Shown in pieces: positions 61,851 through 64,000 of a stretch of DNA of 64,000 nucleotides. Under the pieces are notes generated by a model. It made no database searches, was not told the DNA's origin, and saw only the letters and a list, made by a program, of their open reading frames with translations. The stretch is from Sphagnum compactum. Its lineage: Eukaryota; Bryophyta; Sphagnopsida; Sphagnales. Numbering within the stretch: the first letter of the stretch is position 1; every line of letters starts with the position of its first letter. The stretch lies in the NCBI GenBank assembly GCA_965153455.1, contig OZ234503.1, forward strand, positions 12,281,118-12,345,117, written 5' to 3'. Made by a program: the position numbers and the translations under genes.

Positions 61851-63036
61851 CCACATGTCCTAAATATCCACAAGTGGGGACAGACTAAGCCCAGTGTAAA
61901 TAAGGCTGAGAATCCCAAAATGAAGGCTGGCCATGGCAAGTGGTGGAAAATCTTGCCAATATTACAAAGACCTGGCAAGTTAAGCCTGATGCCATAGGCT
62001 TTCCAGGCATAAGGGCTCAGAATAAAGGCCTGCAAGAGGTGGAGCTCTTAGGGTAAAACTCACAGCAAAGAAAACAAAAACACACACATTTTTGCTGACA
62101 AGTCCCAAAAGTCTACAACTGGGGGACAGCCCCATGAGCCCAAGGTAGATATGAGGATGAGAATCCCAAAGCCTTGAAATAAGGCAGGCAAAGACAAGGG
62201 GGGAATTTTTTGCCAACAAGTCCGAAAAGTCTACATCCGGGGGATAGCCCATGAGCCCAAGGTAGAGATATGAGGGTCAGAATCCAAAAGCCTTGAAATA
62301 AGGCAGGCAAAGATGAGGGGGTAAATCTTGCCAATATTAGAAAGACCTGGTCAGTAAATCCTGATGCTGTGGGCTTTACAGGAAGAAGGGCCCACATGAG
62401 GTGGAGCAATTCTGGTAAAGTCCTCTGCCAAGAAAACAAAATAACCGACCAACACAGTTTATTCCAACAAGTGCCAAAAGTCCACAACTGGGGGATAAGC
62501 CCAGCCCAAGCTAGACGAGGGTGAGAATCCAAAAGCCTTGCGAGCGAGGCACACCAAGACACTGGGGAAAATCGTGCCAGTATTAGAAAGACCTGTCAGT
62601 AAAGCCCCTCAGGTTACAGGGTTTACCAAAATAAGAACCCAACGGAGGTTTTGGGTAACCCCACAACGTTGTGTTTTAATTTTTAACTCAATAGTTAGTG
62701 TGTTCTTACACAGGGCAATTAGTCGAGGCCAAAAATAGTGGCAGCCAATTTTAAGAATAGAATTTCATGCAACCAATGAGAAGTTGCATCATGGAGTATA
62801 GGAGCCTCCTTTTCTTCTTTTGGGGGTGCGGGGGTTTTCAAGTTGTGTTTGGTGTGGAGAATGGATTTTCATTTGTTCACTTTTCTCAAGTTTCAACACA
62901 AGCCAAAAATCATCTTTCAAAAATCCTCATATAAAAATAGACCTATTATTGCCTAGGGGGCCAATTTGTACCAAGCTACTATACTCTATAATGAATCTAA
63001 ACACAATATCCTTCTTGCCTTGGTAGGCAAGGCCAA
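60987..63036 (+). repeat. Pair of ~150 bp direct repeats flanking ~1.75 kb
   Basis: 60987-61134 and 62885-63036 share CTCAAGTTTCAACACAAGCC, TCATCTTTCAAAAATCCTCA, AAAAATAGACCTATT, GCCTAGGGG, CTACTATACTCTATAATGAA and CACAATATCCTT, with small indels. They do not begin TG or end CA, so they are not obvious LTRs. The sequence between contains the tandem array at 61850-62640. Confidence 0.8.
61850..62640. repeat. Complex tandem repeat of two alternating units
   Basis: Unit A (about 105 bp; core CCAAAAGTCTACAACTGGGG, GCCCATGAGCCCAAGGTAGA, GAGAATCCAAAAGCC) occurs near 61855, 62102, 62220 and 62472. Unit B (about 145 bp; core TTGCCAATATTAGAAAGACC, GGCTTTACAGG, GAGGTGGAGC, AAGAAAACAAAA) occurs near 61952, 62327 and, partly, 62577. 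The order reads A-B-A-A-B-A-B'. Non-coding. Confidence 0.8.
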
Positions 63037-63039
63037 TAA

Positions 63040-64000
63040 AATTTCCTCACTTTGCAGATAACATTATTTGAAGTTGAGGTATTGGGTTGGGGGTGAAAGG
63101 AGGGCCCATAGAGACGGTTACTTTGTGGATTTCTTTAATGACCAATGGTTTCTTCTTCAATATTATCATGTAACAAAAGTGCAAATCACCCCAAAAAAAC
63201 ATTTTACTAAATTTAGAAATAAATCAAGAAGCAAAGTAAATGTATTTAAAAGGATCCTTTTACATTCTCAGGTTTTTATTTTCTAACAAACCAATTATAG
63301 AAATATGGCTTCTTACCCCAAAAAAATCCTCAAATTTTGGCTAATTTGACGCATTCTTTTTATGAAAAATCTGATTTCTCAAGTCAACAAAATTTGCAAA
63401 ACAAATCATTGATAATGACTTAATTTACACAAATGTTGAGGAAGTTGATATCTCATTGTTTTGGTATTTGAAGTTTGTTTTGTTTTGGTTGAAATGTGTT
63501 TCCAACAGTCTTTAATGTACAGAAAAATTCAATATTTTTTTTATTCATTTTCATTGAAAAATTCTCCTTTCCTTTTTTTAATGTATTACAATTGCAATGG
63601 CCTCTTACCTTATCTCCCGTGGAATAATGGTACCAAGCTTTTCTCTTTTGGATTTCGTCATGTAAAAAAAGTGGCAATCATAGAAAGCTAAATTTAGGAT
63701 TAAATTCAATATGAAAATAAATATACAGAAGGATCCTTCCATATTCTTGGTTTTTTACATTTCTACCATAACATACTATAAAAATTTAGTGACTGAAATT
63801 TTTTTTCTCAAAATTAATAGAAGGCTTGATGCCACATGGACCAAATGAATTTAGAATCTTTTTCAGTTCTTTGTTTCATTCACACATCATTCACGCACTC
63901 ATTGATGGACTGCGCCGACCATGTGTCAGCAAAGAAAGGTGAGGCCAGATAGTAGTCCTTGGTCAGAACCAGGGATTTATTTTTTTCAAATTCCTCAGGT
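63040..64000. other. Intergenic DNA to window end, no gene seen
   Basis: AT-rich with T/A runs and only short ORFs without motifs. Confidence 0.5.

Noticed and set aside
60987-63036. LTR retrotransposon
   Set aside because: The 150 bp direct repeats lack TG...CA ends, a primer-binding site and a polypurine tract, and the interior has no gag or pol.

Overview
This is nuclear DNA of a land plant. It is AT-rich, its genes carry spliceosomal introns, it encodes a plant-type PPR-DYW RNA editing factor and a plant land-type glycerol-3-phosphate acyltransferase, and it is full of decayed transposable elements. The style of the PPR array and of the LINE, hAT and pogo relics suggests a seed-free vascular plant, most likely a fern. 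That placement rests on my memory of such proteins and not on a search.

Four genes look intact or nearly so. (1) The 3' part of a D-2-hydroxyacid dehydrogenase (hydroxypyruvate/glyoxylate reductase, HPR2/HPR3-like) lies on + at 116-1239 in three visible exons; its 5' part is outside the window. (2) A two-exon GPAT of the cutin/suberin group lies on + at 29738-31394, preceded by four tandem copies of a ~70 bp repeat. (3) An unrecognised five-exon gene for a four-helix membrane protein of 259 aa lies on - at 33632-35679; I assembled it exon by exon and all four introns are phase 1. (4) A three-exon DYW-type PPR gene lies on - at 45874-48850. Its N-terminal exons encode a transit-peptide-like leader and an OSB-like 'PDF' motif that is only completed by splicing.

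Head-to-head with the PPR gene is a decayed FAD-dependent monooxygenase pseudogene with intron traces (49742-51770).

The rest is mobile DNA in various states of decay. There is a hAT-type MITE (3142-3472), a GAGCATCTCC-type MITE (11147-11503) and a possible solo LTR around 11.0-12.4 kb. A minus-strand DUF4283/zinc-knuckle ORF1 relic (16.7-18.0 kb) is broken by two inverted 154 bp CACTA MITEs, each with its own 3 bp target duplication. Further on are a hAT transposase relic (19.26-20.36 kb), a long LINE relic (22.05-26.95 kb), a MITE with CCAGGTAGGTTATT ends (28366-28653), a pogo-like DDE transposase relic (38.65-40.17 kb) and a nearly full-length Helitron Rep/helicase relic (55.56-60.1 kb). 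Several tandem-repeat blocks occur (29.3, 31.6, 32.2, 34.2, 53.4, 61.8-62.6 kb). Most in-frame stops in the relics fit C-to-T/G-to-A change at Gln, Arg or Trp codons, as expected of methylated, silenced DNA.

Long intervals (3.5-10.7, 12.9-16.6, 40.2-45.8, 60.1-61.8 kb) hold no gene that I can support. The genes do not form a pathway; they are independent loci separated by repeats.
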